Source: Bradyrhizobium paxllaeri (lineage in GTDB: Bacteria > Pseudomonadota > Alphaproteobacteria > Rhizobiales > Xanthobacteraceae). Taken from it: DNA of 64,000 nt. Positions 53,617 to 63,190 of this stretch are shown here, piece after piece. The stretch spans positions 496,001 to 560,000 of the forward strand of contig NZ_CP042968.1 of the NCBI RefSeq assembly GCF_001693515.2, in the 5' to 3' direction. The notes under the pieces are model-generated. The model was not told the origin of the DNA. It saw only the letters and a program-made list of their open reading frames with translations, and ran no database searches. The first letter of the stretch is position 1, and every line of letters starts with the position of its first letter. Made by a program: the position numbers and the translations under genes.

Positions 53617-55428
53617 TCAGCTATCCACCTTCAGCGCCGCGATAAATGCTTCCTGCGGGATGTCGACCTTGCCGAACTGCCGCATCTTCTTCTTGCCTTC
53701 CTTCTGCTTCTCCAGAAGCTTGCGTTTGCGGGTGATGTCGCCGCCGTAGCACTTGGCGGTGACGTCCTTGCGGAGCGCGCGGACGGTTTCGCGGGCGATC
53801 ACCTTGCCGCCGATCGCGGCCTGGATCGGGATCTGGAACATGTGCGGCGGAATCAGTTCCTTCATCTTCTCGACCATGGCGCGGCCGCGGCCTTCGGCGC
53901 GGGTGCGGTGCACCAGCATCGACAGCGCGTCGACCGGCTCGGCGTTGACGAGGATCTGCATCTTGACGAGATCGGCCACCTTGTAGTCGGTCAGATGATA
54001 GTCGAACGAGGCGTAGCCCTTCGACACCGACTTCAGCCGGTCGTAGAAATCGAACACCACTTCGTTGAGCGGCAGATCGTATTTCACCATCGCGCGGGAG
54101 CCGACGTAGGTGAGCTCCTTCTGCGAGCCGCGTCGATCCTGACACAGCTTCAGCACGCTGCCGAGATATTCGTCCGGCGTGAGGATCGTCGCCTCGATCC
54201 ACGGCTCCTCGATGTCGGCAATTTTGACGACGTCGGGCATGTCGACGGGATTGTGGATCTCGATTTCCTGGCCGTCGGTCAGGTGCATCTTGTAGATCAC
54301 GCTTGGCGCAGTCGCGATCAGGTTGAGGTCGAACTCGCGCGACAGCCGCTCCTGGATGATTTCCAGATGCAACAGACCGAGGAAGCCGCAGCGGAAGCCG
54401 AAGCCGAGGGCCGCGGAAGTTTCCATCTCGAACGAGAAACTCGCGTCGTTCAGCCGCAGCTTGCCCATCGCCGCGCGCAGCGTTTCGAAATCGTCGGCGT
54501 CGACCGGGAACAGGCCGCAGAACACCACGGGGATCGCCGGCTTGAAGCCCGGCAGCATTTCGGTGACCGGCTTCTTGTCGTCGGTGATGGTGTCGCCGAC
54601 GCGGGTGTCGGCGACTTCCTTGATCGCCGCGGTGATGAAGCCGATCTCGCCGGGGCCGAGCTCGTCGACCTGCTGCATCTTCGGCGTGAAGAAGCCGACG
54701 CGCTCGACGTCGTAGGCCGCGTTGGTGCCCATCATGCGGATGCGCTGGCCCTTCTTCATGGTGCCGTTGACCACCCGAATGAGCACGACGACGCCGAGAT
54801 AGACGTCGTACCAGCTATCGACCAGCAGCGCCTTCAGCGTCGCATCGCGGTCGCCCTTTGGCGGCGGCAGGCGGGTGACGATGGCTTCCAATACGTCGGG
54901 CACGCCGAGCCCGGTCTTGGCCGAGATCATCACGGCGTCGGAGGCGTCGATGCCGATCACGTCCTCGATCTGCTGCTTGACCTTGTCGGGCTCGGCCGCC
55001 GGCAGGTCGACCTTGTTGAGGACCGGCACGATCTCGTGATTGTTGTCGAGCGCCTGATAGACGTTGGCGAGCGTCTGCGCTTCCACGCCCTGGCTGGCGT
55101 CGACCACGAGCAGCGATCCCTCGCAGGCCGCCAGCGACCGCGAGACTTCGTAGGCGAAGTCGACATGGCCGGGCGTGTCCATCAGGTTGAAGATGTAATC
55201 CTTGCCGTCCTTGGCGCGGTAGTTCAGCCGCACCGTCTGCGCCTTGATGGTGATGCCGCGCTCGCGCTCGATATCCATGGAATCGAGCACCTGTTCCTTG
55301 CCCGCCATTTCGCGATCTGTCAGCCCGCCCGTCATCTGGATCAGGCGATCGGCCAGCGTCGATTTGCCATGGTCGATATGGGCGACGATGGAGAAGTTGC
55401 GGATGTTGGAAATGGACGAGGTTGTCAT
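53617..55428 (-). CDS. lepA: Translation elongation factor 4 (back-translocase)
   Basis: 603 aa GTPase that acts on stalled or mistranslocated ribosomes. G1 AHIDHGKST (residues 16-24), G3 DTPGHVDF, G4 NKVD, with the LepA-specific C-terminal domain ([20 protein letters not shown], then [41 protein letters not shown]). The ATG at 55428 begins [20 protein letters not shown], normal for LepA. Highly conserved housekeeping gene, alone on the minus strand. Confidence 0.98.
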   Translation of the reverse strand: MTTSSISNIRNFSIVAHIDHGKSTLADRLIQMTGGLTDREMAGKEQVLDSMDIERERGITIKAQTVRLNYRAKDGKDYIFNLMDTPGHVDFAYEVSRSLAACEGSLLVVDASQGVEAQTLANVYQALDNNHEIVPVLNKVDLPAAEPDKVKQQIEDVIGIDASDAVMISAKTGLGVPDVLEAIVTRLPPPKGDRDATLKALLVDSWYDVYLGVVVLIRVVNGTMKKGQRIRMMGTNAAYDVERVGFFTPKMQQVDELGPGEIGFITAAIKEVADTRVGDTITDDKKPVTEMLPGFKPAIPVVFCGLFPVDADDFETLRAAMGKLRLNDASFSFEMETSAALGFGFRCGFLGLLHLEIIQERLSREFDLNLIATAPSVIYKMHLTDGQEIEIHNPVDMPDVVKIADIEEPWIEATILTPDEYLGSVLKLCQDRRGSQKELTYVGSRAMVKYDLPLNEVVFDFYDRLKSVSKGYASFDYHLTDYKVADLVKMQILVNAEPVDALSMLVHRTRAEGRGRAMVEKMKELIPPHMFQIPIQAAIGGKVIARETVRALRKDVTAKCYGGDITRKRKLLEKQKEGKKKMRQFGKVDIPQEAFIAALKVDS

Positions 55429-55543
55429 GGGGCGCGGGATAGCATTCACGCTCCTGTGCGGCAACCATCTTGCTGTATTTTAAGGGGGTTTCTTCACGGC
55501 AAGCTGATTCCACTCGGCCCCAAAACACGCTACGGAGTGGGCC

Positions 55544-57142
55544 ATGTCCACTGCATCCATTTCGCCCGCGGCCGCGCGCGGCAGGCGTTTCCCATCGATC
55601 CAAAGGCTGACAGCGTGGCTGGCCTCGCAGGCCAGCGATCCCAAGGCTGGGCTCTGGCTGGTGACCGGCTTTGCCGTGGTCCACGCCGTGCTGTGGACGC
55701 TGATTCTGGTCAACCTGAAGACCGGGCAGGACGTCCATATGGACGTCGCGGAGGCCTTCGCCTGGGGCCAGAAGTTCCTGCTCGGCTATGGCAAGCATCC
55801 GCCGCTCTCCGGATGGGTTGCCGGCGCCTGGTTCATGCTGTTTCCGGTCACCGACTGGTCAAGCTATGCGCTGGCGATGGCGACGCTGGCCTGTGGGCTC
55901 GTGATCTGCTGGTGGCTGGCGCTGCGCGTGGTGGATCATCGCCGCGCGTTCTTCGTCGTGGTGATGCTCGCGCTCTATCCGATCTTCAATTTCAAGGGCT
56001 TCAAGTACAATCCCGACCTGTTGCAGCTCGTCACGCTGCCGCTCGTCGTGCTGGCCTATCTCGATGCGTTTGAAAAGCGCAGCATCAGATCCGGTGTGTG
56101 GCTCGGGCTTGCCGGCGCGCTGGCGCTGATGACCAAATACTGGGCGGTTACCATGATCGGCGCCATCGGCCTTGCCGCGCTGATCCATCCCGCGCGCCTG
56201 CAGTTCCTGCGTTCGCCGGCGCCGTGGGTCGCTATCGTCACGCTCGTCGTCGCGATGTTTCCGCATTTGATGTGGCTGGAGCAGGTGAACTTCGTTCCGT
56301 TCACCTATGCCGGTGACACCTATACGCTTACCGACCGCACCACGATCAACGAGCTCGTGGTGGGCTATATCGGACATAATCTCGCATTGCTGGCCTTGCC
56401 GGTGGTGCTCGGTGCGATCGCGCTGATGTGGCGGCCGTGGCGTTTGACGCCGTTTCCGGCTTTCGCGCGCGGCGCCAATTCAGGCGTGAACACGTCCCAG
56501 GCGCTCAATGTCTGGATCATCCAGGCCGTGGTGGCGGTCGGGCCGCCGCTCGGTGCGTTGATCCTGCATTTCTACCTCAAGACCGATTGGGGTATCCCGC
56601 TGTTCTTCCTGACACCGCTCGCGCTGGTCGCGATATCAGCGGTGCGGGTCCGGAAAGTCGCGCTGATGAACCTGACGGCGACCTGGCTGGTGATTTCGCT
56701 GATTGTGCTGGCGATATCGCCCAGGATCGTCGCCTATGAACTCAGCGAAAAGCGCACGGCAGGCGCGACCTACCGGGCGCGCTCCGAACTTGCCCGCGAA
56801 CTGACGGAAGCCTGGCACACCCGCTTCCGATCGCATTGGCCGGTGGTCGCCGCCTATACCGATACCGGCCAGCCCGTCACCTTCTACAGCCCCGATCATC
56901 CGGCGTCACTGACGCCGGACGAACCGTGGTCGTCGGGCCTGACCTCGCTCGACGAAGCGAAGCGATCCGGCTTCATCGGCATCTGCGAAACCGGCGACTG
57001 GAAGCTGGAAAAATGCGAGGCGTGGATGAAGACCCATGCCGCCAATGCCGAACGCATGGTGATGACCACGCGGCGATTCTTCTTAGGTCACCCCGGCCCC
57101 GCGACGGCCTGGAACATCTACATCGTGCCGCCGGCCAAGTAG
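55544..57142 (+). CDS. Glycosyltransferase family 39 (ArnT/PMT-like) membrane protein
   Basis: 532 aa with 10-12 membrane segments. The lumenal acidic motif of GT39 enzymes appears as VHMDVAEAFAWGQKFLLGYG-KHPP (Asp-Glu near residues 66-69), typical of dolichol/undecaprenyl-P-sugar-dependent transferases. C-terminal periplasmic domain of about 130 aa with two Cys (ICETGDWKLEKCEAW). It probably attaches a sugar from a polyprenyl phosphate to a lipid or envelope polymer; acceptor unknown. Confidence 0.85.
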   Translation: MSTASISPAAARGRRFPSIQRLTAWLASQASDPKAGLWLVTGFAVVHAVLWTLILVNLKTGQDVHMDVAEAFAWGQKFLLGYGKHPPLSGWVAGAWFMLFPVTDWSSYALAMATLACGLVICWWLALRVVDHRRAFFVVVMLALYPIFNFKGFKYNPDLLQLVTLPLVVLAYLDAFEKRSIRSGVWLGLAGALALMTKYWAVTMIGAIGLAALIHPARLQFLRSPAPWVAIVTLVVAMFPHLMWLEQVNFVPFTYAGDTYTLTDRTTINELVVGYIGHNLALLALPVVLGAIALMWRPWRLTPFPAFARGANSGVNTSQALNVWIIQAVVAVGPPLGALILHFYLKTDWGIPLFFLTPLALVAISAVRVRKVALMNLTATWLVISLIVLAISPRIVAYELSEKRTAGATYRARSELARELTEAWHTRFRSHWPVVAAYTDTGQPVTFYSPDHPASLTPDEPWSSGLTSLDEAKRSGFIGICETGDWKLEKCEAWMKTHAANAERMVMTTRRFFLGHPGPATAWNIYIVPPAK

Positions 57143-57170
57143 CTGCGGCTAGAAACGTGAGGGGCAACGC

Positions 57171-57968
57171 ATGAATCTCGATCTGACGGACAAGACGGCG
57201 CTGGTTACCGGCTCGACGCGCGGCATCGGGCTTGCAACGGCCATTGGCCTTGCGCAGATGGGCGCGGCGGTGATCGTCAACGGGCGTGAGCAGACGGCGG
57301 TCGACAAGGCCGTGGCAAAAGTCCAAGCGGCGGCACCGTCGGCCAAGGTGCATGCGGCGGCGTTCGACCTCGGCGATGCGGCGGGCTGTGCTGCGCTGGT
57401 GGCGCAATTCCCCGATGTCGACATCCTCGTCAACAATCTCGGCATCTACGAACCAAAGGGCTTCTTCGAGATCGAGGATGCCGATTGGTCAAAAATGTTC
57501 GAAGTCAACGTGATGAGCGGGGTGCGGCTGACGCGGCATTATCTGAAGCGGATGCTGGATCACAAGGACTGGGGCCGCGTCGTGTTCGTCTCCAGCGAAT
57601 CCGGCGTCTTCATTCCGAAGGAGATGGTGCATTACGGTTTTTCGAAATCGGCGCAGCTCGTCATCGCGCGCGGCGCAGCCGAGACGACCAGGGGCACCAA
57701 CGTCACCGTGAATTCGGTGATGCCCGGCCCGACCTGGGTCGAGATGGCGCCGGTGCGTCTGGCCGCGCGGGCGAAAGCCGCGGGAACGACCGTCGACGAT
57801 CTCGTCTCGCGCACCTTCAGCGAACGCCGCCCTGCGTCGCTGCTGCAGCGCTATGCCAAGCCGGAAGAAGTCGCGAATCTGATCTGCTACGTCTGCTCAA
57901 AAGCCTCCAGCGCCACCAACGGCGCCGCGCTCCGCGCCGACGGCGGGATTGTTACGAATCCGTTTTGA
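57171..57968 (+). CDS. Short-chain dehydrogenase/reductase
   Basis: 265 aa. NAD(P)-binding TGSTRGIGLATA (14-25), NNLG near 90, catalytic Ser (VSSESG near 143) and Tyr-x3-Lys (YGFSK near 156-160). C-terminal TNGAALRADGG is typical of 3-oxoacyl-ACP-reductase-like SDRs. Substrate unknown. It follows the GT39 gene by 28 bp and may be co-transcribed. Confidence 0.92.
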   Translation: MNLDLTDKTALVTGSTRGIGLATAIGLAQMGAAVIVNGREQTAVDKAVAKVQAAAPSAKVHAAAFDLGDAAGCAALVAQFPDVDILVNNLGIYEPKGFFEIEDADWSKMFEVNVMSGVRLTRHYLKRMLDHKDWGRVVFVSSESGVFIPKEMVHYGFSKSAQLVIARGAAETTRGTNVTVNSVMPGPTWVEMAPVRLAARAKAAGTTVDDLVSRTFSERRPASLLQRYAKPEEVANLICYVCSKASSATNGAALRADGGIVTNPF

Positions 57969-57987
57969 GTTATCAGGCCGTGGTGCC

Positions 57988-58079
57988 GTAGGGTGGGCAA
58001 AGCAAAGCGTGCCCACCATCCGTGTCAGCTGCTCGGATAGATGGTGGGCACGGCGCTATCGCGCCTTTGCCCACCCTAC
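57988..58079. repeat. Structured intergenic repeat, family 3 (cloverleaf-like)
   Basis: Outer arms GTAGGGTGGGCAAAG (57988-58002) and CTTTGCCCACCCTAC (58065-58079) match over 15 bp. Inside are CGTGCCCACCATC (58008-58020) against GATGGTGGGCACG (58040-58052) and a small hairpin GGCGC/GCGCC (58052-58065). Located between the convergent SDR and HPr genes. I recall the ends as a very common dispersed repeat in Bradyrhizobium. Confidence 0.82.
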
Positions 58080-58130
58080 AAATTCCTCGCAAGCGCGGAG
58101 AGGTGAGGCAGAGCCATTCAGCTCAGCCTC

Positions 58131-58457
58131 TCACACACCCTCTTCATTAAACTTGTCGGCAATGAGCGCGGCGATCGCATCGACCGCGGCTTGCGCCTCG
58201 GGGCCGGTCGCGGAGACCGTAACGGTGGTTCCAGGCCCCGCCGCCAGCATCATCAAGCCCATGATCGAGGTGCCGCCGACGGTTTCATTGCCGCGGGTCA
58301 CCCAGACCTCGGCGTTGAAGCGCTCGACCATCTGGACGAACTTGGCCGAGGCCCGCGCATGCAGGCCGCGCTTGTTGATGATGAGAAGTTCCCGCGAGAT
58401 GGCGCCGGCCGGCACGCCGGACCCGAGTTCCTTTCCGGGCGCGGCGTCGTCGCTCAT
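58131..58457 (-). CDS. ptsH: HPr phosphocarrier protein of the regulatory PTS
   Basis: 108 aa. The phospho-histidine site is GLHARASAKF (His33) and the regulatory serine Ser64 lies in GGTSIMGLMML, 31 residues on as in enterobacterial HPr (His15/Ser46). The N-terminal 20 residues are extra. In alphaproteobacteria this HPr passes phosphate to EIIA proteins and is a substrate of HprK, with no sugar permease. It overlaps the EIIA gene by 4 bp (ATGA). Confidence 0.95.
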   Translation of the reverse strand: MSDDAAPGKELGSGVPAGAISRELLIINKRGLHARASAKFVQMVERFNAEVWVTRGNETVGGTSIMGLMMLAAGPGTTVTVSATGPEAQAAVDAIAALIADKFNEEGV

Positions 58458-58855
58458 TTGCCGGCGAGCACGCGGCTCGCGATGGTGACGTATTTGCGCC
58501 CGGCTTCCTGCGCCATGGCGATGGCATCGGGAAGCGAGCGCTCCTCGCGCACCTTGGCAAGCTTGACCAGCATGGGAAGATTGATGCCTGCGAGCACCTC
58601 CACCTTCGGGCGGCTCATGCAGGAAATCGCTAGGTTGGAAGGGGTGCCGCCAAACATGTCGGTAAGGATGGCGACACCATCGCCGCTGTCAACGCGATTC
58701 ACCGCTTCAATGATATCGCTTCGACAAAGATCGGAGTCGTCCTCGGCTCCAATCGTGATGGCTTCGATTTGTTTTTGCGGACCCATGACATGTTCGAGCG
58801 CCGCCTTGAACTCGTCGGCAAGGCGCCCATGGGTCACAAGCACTAGACCAATCAT
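58454..58855 (-). CDS. PTS EIIA component, mannose (ManX) family, regulatory
   Basis: 133 aa. Starts MIGLVLVTHGRLADEFKAAL with the phosphoaccepting His9 in VTHG; DMFGGTPSNLAISC is the conserved second motif. No EIIB/EIIC sugar components are present, so it acts as a regulator linked to HPr phosphorylation. The ATG at 58855 gives the normal N-terminus. It follows hprK by 132 bp and overlaps ptsH. Confidence 0.93.
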   Translation of the reverse strand: MIGLVLVTHGRLADEFKAALEHVMGPQKQIEAITIGAEDDSDLCRSDIIEAVNRVDSGDGVAILTDMFGGTPSNLAISCMSRPKVEVLAGINLPMLVKLAKVREERSLPDAIAMAQEAGRKYVTIASRVLAGK

Positions 58856-58987
58856 CGGAAACTCCTCGCGGGTGCTTTTTGGTGCACCGCACGAACGCGC
58901 CACTTTGACCATCCAGAGGCCCCGCGCAAGAGGGCATCTTGGCTATTGTTCCGGAATTTGCCGGTAAGAAGTGAGGCCTGCGCCGGA

Positions 58988-59509
58988 TTAATCGGTGGCG
59001 ATATTGGGGCTTATATGGTTACCAATTCCCTTCGAGCAATCGTCCAAAGGTTTGAAGGAACCGGAACCATCGGTTGTAGTCAGGGCAGCTGCAATCAGTG
59101 GGAAGGGGTCAAAGCCCACCGGGACGGGAATTCGCGGTAGCAAAACACCATTAAGGCGGATTCTGAGCGCTTCCGGCGGCGGTAGCCGCTCCGCGTCGCC
59201 GGCTGCGAGATCGGCGACGAGGCCGACCATCGCCTCGCCCACGAAGTCGCAGCGGCGGATCCCGAGGCCCCGGACCTCGATCAGGCCGGCCAGTTCCCGC
59301 GCCGGCCGGACCCACAATTGTTCGGCCACTGTGTCGAGATGGACACGGTCATCGCCGACCAAAACGGCCGGCGGAAGCTGTCCGGCGCGTCCGGCGAGAA
59401 TCAGATCGAAGGCAAGTCGCGACTTGCCGGCCCCCGACGGTCCCCGGATCAGCACGGCGCGCTCGCCCACCAGTACGGCGGAGGCGTGCACGCTGGCTTC
59501 CCCCGTCAT
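58988..59509 (-). CDS. hprK: HPr kinase/phosphorylase, short alphaproteobacterial form
   Basis: 173 aa. Phosphorylates/dephosphorylates HPr on serine. P-loop GPSGAGKS at 23-30; the HprK signature LVGDDRVHLD and LIEVRGLGIRR follow. The N-terminal domain found in Gram-positive HprK (about 130 aa) is absent, as is usual in Rhizobiales. It overlaps chvG by 4 bp (ATGA), linking envelope sensing to PTS state. Confidence 0.95.
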   Translation of the reverse strand: MTGEASVHASAVLVGERAVLIRGPSGAGKSRLAFDLILAGRAGQLPPAVLVGDDRVHLDTVAEQLWVRPARELAGLIEVRGLGIRRCDFVGEAMVGLVADLAAGDAERLPPPEALRIRLNGVLLPRIPVPVGFDPFPLIAAALTTTDGSGSFKPLDDCSKGIGNHISPNIATD

Positions 59510-61326
59510 AGCGCGGGCAGCCGGACCACGAAGCGCGCGCCAGCCACGCTCGGCTTGCCGTCAGCGTCGGCCGGGCCGTGGCGATTTTCCGCCCAGATCC
59601 GCCCGTTATGCGCTTCGATGATCTGCTTGGAGATCGAGAGCCCCAGGCCTGAGTTCTGGCCAAAGCCCTGATGCGGACGGTCGGTGTAGAAGCGCTCGAA
59701 GATGCGCTCCAGCGCATCCTCGCCGATGCCCGGCCCGTCGTCATCGACGATGATTTCGATTTCCGAACGCGCACGGCGGCAGGTGACGCGCACTTTCCCG
59801 CCGGGGGTGGAGAAGGATTGCGCATTGGACAAGAGGTTGGAGATCACCTGTCCGAGCCGGGAATCATGGCCCGGCACCAGGAATGGGTCGGTAGCTCCGC
59901 GGCCCTCGAAGCGCGCCTCGACTGCGACGTCGTGACCCAGCCTGGTTTCGTTGGCCACCGAGGTCAGCGTCGTCAGCAACCGGCGCAGATCGACCGGCGC
60001 CATGTCCTGGCGCTGCAATTCGGCATCGAGACGGCTGGCGTCGGAGATGTCCGAGATCAGCCGGTCGAGCCGCTTGACGTCGTGCTCGATCACCTCGAGC
60101 AGGCGCGCGCGGCTGGTGTCGTTGCGCGCCAGCGGCAGCGTCTCCACCGCCGACCGCAGCGAGGTCAGTGGATTCTTCAATTCGTGAGCGACGTCGGCGG
60201 CGAACATCTCGATCGCCTCGATGCGGCTATAGAGCGCATTGGTCATGTCGCGCAGCGCGCCCGAGAGATGGCCGATCTCGTCGCGGCGGCGAGTGAAGTC
60301 GGGAATCTCGACACGGGTCTGGATGCGCCGGCGGACGCGCTCGGCGCCGTCGGCCAGCCGCCGCACCGGACCTGCGATCGTGCTCGCGAGCAATAGCGAC
60401 AGCACGATCATGACCGCGGAGGCAACGCCGCCCACTTTCAGGATCGCCAGCCGTTCGGCGGTCACCATCTGGTCGATGTCGTCGCCCTGCGTCGACAGCA
60501 TCAGCGCGCCATGCACGGCGCGGAAGCGCTGCACCGGGACGGCGACCGAGACGATCACCTCGCCGCGGTCGTTGACGCGCACCATGCTGCTTTTGACGCC
60601 GTCGAGCGCCTGTACGATTTCCTGGTAGCCCTTGCCGTTTTCGGGGCCGAGCTCGCGATAGAGCGGCAGGTCGCCGCGATTGAGCCAGGTACGGATCGAG
60701 ATCGTGGCGCGCTCGACAAAACCCGGCTTCTCCGTCGACGGCGGCGGCAGTTCGAACCGCATCACGTCGCCGCGGCCATAGAGACTGCGGCTGTCGAGGA
60801 TCATGCCGCCGTCGCCGCCATAGATGCGCGCGCGCGTCTTGGTCGGCGAGATCAGCCGCCGCAACACCGGCGCGACGCGCTCCGGATTGATCGGAAAATC
60901 AAGCCCCGAAGATTCGTCCGGCGCGCCGTAGCTTTCGCCGGGCTTGAGATCGAGCAGGCGGTCGGGATCGATGGTGATGGTGTTGGTTTCGACGGTGGCG
61001 GAGGCGGCGATCGCGCCGGCGATGATTTCAGCCTGCACCAGGAGGCTCTGCGCCCGCGCATCGATCAGGCCGGCACGGAATTGCGAGAGATAGAGAATGC
61101 TCGCCACCAGCGCGACGAGGCCCGCCAGATTGAGCGAGACGATGCGGCGCGTGAGGCTGGAGAAGGAGAGCGCGAAGAAGAACTGTCCGGCCCGTCGCAG
61201 CCAGCCGAGCGGCCGCCGCCAGCCCGTCTCGCCGACACTAACCTCGGCGGCAACGCGTTCCCGTTCGAGGAGCTCCAGAGCATCCTCGTGGTTCAGGCTG
61301 GGATCGGGCTGCGTTCGATCTAGCAA
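59506..61326 (-). CDS. chvG: Sensor histidine kinase of the ChvG/ExoS type
   Basis: 606 aa. Two membrane segments (about 60-82 and 297-317) flank a periplasmic sensor domain of about 215 aa. HAMP follows at about 318-370. The phosphoacceptor is His381 in VAHELKNPLTSLRSAVET; ATPase motifs N (SNLLSNAQSF), G1 (DDDGPGIG) and G2 (SGLGLSISKQI) are intact. ChvG with ChvI controls envelope, acid adaptation and symbiosis genes in Rhizobiales, and is held inactive by ExoR in Sinorhizobium/Agrobacterium; no exoR is in view. It lies 99 bp downstream of chvI and overlaps hprK. Confidence 0.95.
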   Translation of the reverse strand: MLDRTQPDPSLNHEDALELLERERVAAEVSVGETGWRRPLGWLRRAGQFFFALSFSSLTRRIVSLNLAGLVALVASILYLSQFRAGLIDARAQSLLVQAEIIAGAIAASATVETNTITIDPDRLLDLKPGESYGAPDESSGLDFPINPERVAPVLRRLISPTKTRARIYGGDGGMILDSRSLYGRGDVMRFELPPPSTEKPGFVERATISIRTWLNRGDLPLYRELGPENGKGYQEIVQALDGVKSSMVRVNDRGEVIVSVAVPVQRFRAVHGALMLSTQGDDIDQMVTAERLAILKVGGVASAVMIVLSLLLASTIAGPVRRLADGAERVRRRIQTRVEIPDFTRRRDEIGHLSGALRDMTNALYSRIEAIEMFAADVAHELKNPLTSLRSAVETLPLARNDTSRARLLEVIEHDVKRLDRLISDISDASRLDAELQRQDMAPVDLRRLLTTLTSVANETRLGHDVAVEARFEGRGATDPFLVPGHDSRLGQVISNLLSNAQSFSTPGGKVRVTCRRARSEIEIIVDDDGPGIGEDALERIFERFYTDRPHQGFGQNSGLGLSISKQIIEAHNGRIWAENRHGPADADGKPSVAGARFVVRLPAL

Positions 61327-61425
61327 TGGCCGAGCTGCCGGTTGTGATGCGCCGTCTTCTAGTTCTACGCTTCTACGTCGTCCGGGCGGATGTGTCAGTC
61401 AACACTTCCGCCCGGAGGACGCAGA

Positions 61426-62127
61426 TCAGGCTTCCTTGAATCGATAGCCGACGCCGTACAACGTCTCGATCATCTCGAAATCGTCGTCGACCACCTTGAA
61501 CTTCTTGCGCAGCCGCTTGATGTGGCTGTCGATGGTGCGGTCGTCGACATAGACCTGGTCGTCATAGGCGGCATCCATCAGCGCGTTGCGGCTTTTGACC
61601 ACGCCGGGCCGGGTCGCCAGCGCCTGCAGGATCAAGAATTCCGTCACCGTCAGCGTCACAGGCTCGTTCTTCCAGGTGCAGGTGTGACGCTCCGGGTCCA
61701 TCCGCAACAGGCCGCGGTCCAGCGCGCGCGCATCCGGCTCCTTCGGCACCGCGGTCGGATCCTTGGGCTGGCCGCGGCGGAGCACGGCCTTGACGCGCTC
61801 GACCAGGAGGCGCTGCGAGAATGGCTTGCGGATGAAATCGTCGGCACCCATCTTGAGACCGAACAATTCGTCGATCTCTTCATCCTTGGAGGTCAAAAAG
61901 ATCACCGGCAGGTCGGACTTCTGCCGCAGCCGGCGTAGCGTTTCCATGCCGTCCATGCGCGGCATCTTGATATCGAGGATCGCGAGGTCTGGCGGCGAAG
62001 TGCGGAAGCCGTCCAGCGCCGAGGCACCATCCGTGTAGGTCATGATGCGATAGCCTTCGGCTTCGAGCGCGATCGACACGGAAGTGAGAATGTTGCGGTC
62101 ATCATCGACCAGGGCGATTGTGGGCAT
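61426..62127 (-). CDS. chvI: Response regulator of the ChvI type
   Basis: 233 aa OmpR-family regulator. Receiver domain with Asp52 (LAILDIKMP), acidic pair in VDDDRN (8-10), and the Lys in RKPFSQ; winged-helix domain with the recognition region [15 protein letters not shown]. Typical ChvI ending [13 protein letters not shown]. Phosphorylated by ChvG. First gene of the chvI-chvG-hprK-EIIA-HPr run. Confidence 0.95.
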   Translation of the reverse strand: MPTIALVDDDRNILTSVSIALEAEGYRIMTYTDGASALDGFRTSPPDLAILDIKMPRMDGMETLRRLRQKSDLPVIFLTSKDEEIDELFGLKMGADDFIRKPFSQRLLVERVKAVLRRGQPKDPTAVPKEPDARALDRGLLRMDPERHTCTWKNEPVTLTVTEFLILQALATRPGVVKSRNALMDAAYDDQVYVDDRTIDSHIKRLRKKFKVVDDDFEMIETLYGVGYRFKEA

Positions 62128-62343
62128 GAGCCTGCTTTCGAATAAGAGAGTGGCTTAAACGGCGGGCACTTCAGCCAGACGCCGCATAAATGGGCTTCGT
62201 ACACGGTCAACGAGCAATGCAAGCTGGGCTGAACTATGACCGAGTTCCGCAAAACGCCCCCAGGGAGACGCACCGTCCCCCATATAGCACCCTGTCTAGC
62301 CGAGAAAAGGCCCTTTTTGCAATAAGATGGCCGGAAAGAAACC

Positions 62344-63078
62344 ATGCAGCCGACCGCAAATTTTGACGCTTCCAAGCTCGCTCGTTCGCTGCTGCGGCGC
62401 AGCCGGCAGGGCGCGCTCGCCACGCTTATGCCTGAAAGTGGCGACCCCTACTGCTCGCTCGTTAACGTTGCGAGCCATGCCGACGCCTCGCCAATTCTGC
62501 TGGTTTCGCGGCTCGCGCTGCATACGAAAAATCTCCTCGCCGATAGCCGAGTATCGCTGATGCTGGACGAGCGCGCTGCCGGCGACCCGCTGGAAGGTGC
62601 GCGGATCATGCTGGCGGGCCGGGCCGAGGAGGCCACCGGGGAGCCCGCGAAAATCCTGCGCCGGCGCTATCTCAATGCCCATCCCTCCGCGGAAGCCTTC
62701 GTGGATTTCAAAGATTTCTCGTTCTTCCGGATCGCCCCGTCGGGTCTGCATCTGGTCGCCGGCTTCGGCCGCATCATCGATCTCAAGCCGGCGCAGTTTC
62801 TGACCGAGATCGGCGATGCCGCCGATCTGCTGGAAGCCGAGCAGGGCGCGGTGGAGCACATGAATGAGGATCACCGCGAGGCGATGAACCTCTACGCGAC
62901 CCGACTGCTGGGCGCCGAATCCGCCGATTGGCGCTGCACCGGCTGCGACCCCGACGGCATGGACATGCAGGCCGACAGCGCAACGTTGCGGCTGGATTTC
63001 CCGGAGCGCGTCACCAGCGCGATGGCGCTCCGCAAGATGCTGGTGCGGCTGGCGGGCGAGGCGCGGGCCAAAGGCTGA
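62344..63078 (+). CDS. HugZ-family haem utilisation/pyridoxamine-oxidase-like protein
   Basis: 244 aa. A split-barrel FMN-binding-like domain (SRQGALATLMPESGDPYCSL, then VSRLALHTKNLLADSRVSL) precedes a C-terminal DUF2470 domain (EHMNEDHREAMNLYATRLLG, near residues 177-196, and GCDPDGMDMQ). HugZ proteins bind or degrade haem, while other members are pyridoxamine-oxidase-like; both are possible. It is divergent from chvI with 216 bp between starts. Confidence 0.85.
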   Translation: MQPTANFDASKLARSLLRRSRQGALATLMPESGDPYCSLVNVASHADASPILLVSRLALHTKNLLADSRVSLMLDERAAGDPLEGARIMLAGRAEEATGEPAKILRRRYLNAHPSAEAFVDFKDFSFFRIAPSGLHLVAGFGRIIDLKPAQFLTEIGDAADLLEAEQGAVEHMNEDHREAMNLYATRLLGAESADWRCTGCDPDGMDMQADSATLRLDFPERVTSAMALRKMLVRLAGEARAKG

Positions 63079-63190
63079 CGAAGGGCGCACAAGGGTTAAC
63101 GCCAGCCAATAGCGAACGCGGATTTGAACGGGTGCGGAAGTTTCCGCGACCTAATGCAGACCTGCGCGTAGTTGACCAGCGAAAGCCCGC

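Noticed and set aside
53521..56073. 850-codon plus-strand open frame, His/Asp/Val/Gly rich
   Set aside because: Lies opposite lepA and part of the GT39 gene; composition is that of an antisense frame in high-GC DNA and no family pattern is seen.
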